From: an uncultured Collinsella sp. | GTDB lineage: Bacteria; Actinomycetota; Coriobacteriia; Coriobacteriales; Coriobacteriaceae | Length of the DNA stretch: 6,184 nt | NCBI GenBank assembly: GCA_900757385.1 | Contig: CAAENO010000150.1 | Span: 1 to 6,184 of the forward strand | Direction: 5' to 3' | Shown: positions 4,769 to 6,184 of the stretch, piece by piece | How the letters are laid out: each line of letters starts with the position of its first letter | How positions within the stretch are numbered: position 1 is the stretch's first letter | Notes under the pieces: model-generated | The model's database searches: none | What the model was told of the DNA's origin: nothing | The model's input: only the letters and a program-made list of their open reading frames with translations | Program-made: the position numbers and the translations under genes

Positions 4769-6184
4769 ATGGATCTTATCGCCCAGCTCGCCCGCGAGCT
4801 CAACCTTAAGGCCGCCAACGTCGAGGCAGCCGTCAAGCTCATCGACGAGGGCAACACCATCCCCTTTATCTCGCGCTACCGCAAGGAAGCAACGGGCGGC
4901 ATGGACGACGTTGCCCTGCGCGCGCTCGACGAGCGCCTGTCCTACCTGCGCAATCTTGAACAGCGTAAAGAGGACGTCATCCTGCTCATCGACGCCCAGG
5001 GCAAACTCACGCCCGAGCTCGAGCAGCAGATTCGCGAGGCCACACAGCTCCAGCGCGTCGAAGACCTCTACAAGCCCTACCGTAAAAAGCGCATGACCCG
5101 TGCGCAGAAGGCCCGCGAGGCCGGCCTGGAGCCGCTCGCCAATATGATCATCATGCAGGCATCGGCCAAGGGCAGCGCACTCGACGCCGCTGCGGCATAC
5201 GTCAACGAACAGGCCGGCTTCGACACGCCCGAGAAGGCACTCGCCGGCGCCGCCGACATCGTGGCCGAGACGGTGGCCGAGGACCCGGAGAACGTCGCCG
5301 ACCTGCGCACCTTTACGCAAAACACCGCCGACATCGTCGTCGAGGCCACCGACCCCGCCGAGAAGACCCCCTACGAGCCCTACTACAGCTATGACGAGCC
5401 GTTGCGCCGTATACCCAACCACCGCGTGCTGGCTATCGACCGCGGTGAGCGCGAGGGCAAGCTCCGCGTGCGCGTGAACGTCGACGGCGTTGCCGCCACG
5501 GCGCGCCTCAGCAGCCGTTGGCCCCGACGCCAGGGCGTGTTTGCTCCCATCTTCGATGCCGCCATCGCCGATGGCTACAAGCGCCTCATGGCCCCCTCGC
5601 TGGAGCGCGAGGCCCGCGCCAAACTCACCGTTCGTGCCCAGACCGAGGCCATCAACGTCTTTGCCAAGAATCTCGAGGGCTTGCTCTCGGCGCGCCCCGT
5701 GCGCGGCGCCCGCGTGCTCGCGCTCGATCCGGGCTACCGCACCGGCTGCAAGGTCGCCGTCATGGACGAGACCGGCAAGCTACTCGACCACGGCGTGGTC
5801 TATCCCACCAAGCCGCGCCACGACGTCGCCGGCACCAAGCGCGAGCTCGCCCGCCTCGTCAAGAAGGACAGCGTCAACACCATCGTCATCGGCAACGGCA
5901 CCGCCAGCCGCGAGACCGAGGAAGTCGTCTCGGAGTTCATTGCCGAGCAGGCGTCCAGCCTTCGCTACACCATCGTTAACGAGGCCGGCGCGTCGGTGTA
6001 CTCCGCCTCCGAGCTCGCCAGCCAGGAATATCCTGACCTGGACGTCACCGTACGTGGCGCCATGAGCTTGGGCCGTCGCCTGCAGGACCCGCTGGCAGAG
6101 CTCGTCAAGATTCCGCCCCAGTCCATCGGCGTGGGCCAGTACCAACACGACCTTGACCAGGCCGAGCTCTCGCGCACCCTGGGC
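4769..6184 (+). CDS. tex: Tex family S1 RNA-binding protein (3' end outside window)
   Basis: Tex is a conserved cytosolic nucleic-acid-binding protein linked to transcription, with Spt6-like architecture. The open frame runs from ATG 4769 to the last base with no stop: 472 codons of an expected 700-780. The N-terminal helical region carries the family signature IPFISRYRKEATGGMDD (31-47), followed by helices such as RVEDLYKPYRKKR. The RNase H-like YqgF domain begins near residue 315 with LALDPGYRTG (Asp320), then VIGNGTASRETE and NEAGASVYSASELA (from 404). VRGAMSLGRRLQDPLAELVKIPPQSIGVGQYQHD leads into the helix-hairpin-helix part. The final HhH and the S1 domain lie beyond the edge. AGGAAG sits 4 nt before the ATG. 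The gene is separated from the upstream unit by a terminator and is probably unrelated housekeeping. No frameshift is seen. Confidence 0.97.
   Translation, partial: MDLIAQLARELNLKAANVEAAVKLIDEGNTIPFISRYRKEATGGMDDVALRALDERLSYLRNLEQRKEDVILLIDAQGKLTPELEQQIREATQLQRVEDLYKPYRKKRMTRAQKAREAGLEPLANMIIMQASAKGSALDAAAAYVNEQAGFDTPEKALAGAADIVAETVAEDPENVADLRTFTQNTADIVVEATDPAEKTPYEPYYSYDEPLRRIPNHRVLAIDRGEREGKLRVRVNVDGVAATARLSSRWPRRQGVFAPIFDAAIADGYKRLMAPSLEREARAKLTVRAQTEAINVFAKNLEGLLSARPVRGARVLALDPGYRTGCKVAVMDETGKLLDHGVVYPTKPRHDVAGTKRELARLVKKDSVNTIVIGNGTASRETEEVVSEFIAEQASSLRYTIVNEAGASVYSASELASQEYPDLDVTVRGAMSLGRRLQDPLAELVKIPPQSIGVGQYQHDLDQAELSRTLG

Noticed and set aside
4751..5422. 223-codon minus-strand frame opposite tex
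   Set aside because: It is a shadow of tex, whose protein sequence is strongly conserved and unmistakable.

Overview
The window is GC-rich, tightly packed bacterial DNA with strong third-position G/C bias. The codon style, Shine-Dalgarno sites and two kinds of GGGAC-containing inverted repeat suggest a gut actinobacterium of the class Coriobacteriia, most like Collinsella. That placement rests on recognition, not on a search.

Layout. At the left edge (1-34) is the rho-independent terminator of a gene outside the window. A long inverted repeat (35-126) follows. A LysR-type regulator lies on the minus strand (142-1020). A divergent control region of about 230 bp (1021-1253) holds a candidate LysR box, a promoter on each strand and a leader hairpin. 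Three plus-strand genes come next: a classical short-chain dehydrogenase/reductase (SDR, 1254-2135), an oxalate/formate-antiporter-type MFS carrier (2220-3476) and a Gfo/Idh/MocA dehydrogenase (3545-4585). A near-perfect 33-bp palindrome sits between the last two. A strong terminator (4659-4695) closes this unit. The housekeeping gene tex begins at 4769 and runs off the right edge.

How the genes may work together. A LysR regulator divergent from an SDR, an organic-acid-type carrier and a second NAD(P)-dependent dehydrogenase is the usual form of a small inducible catabolic unit. A carrier brings in a polyol, sugar acid, cyclitol or other hydroxy acid, and two dehydrogenases process it in turn. 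The substrate cannot be read from the sequence. Both enzymes lack a residue of their family's textbook active site: the SDR has Thr where the catalytic Ser is expected, and the Gfo/Idh/MocA enzyme has no Asp of the DxGxH motif. Analogy with well-known members is therefore risky.

No clearly new type of system is visible: there is no CRISPR, toxin-antitoxin, phage or transposase signal. The points most worth a second look are the uncharacterised four-gene unit, its overlapping divergent control region and the two inverted-repeat elements.
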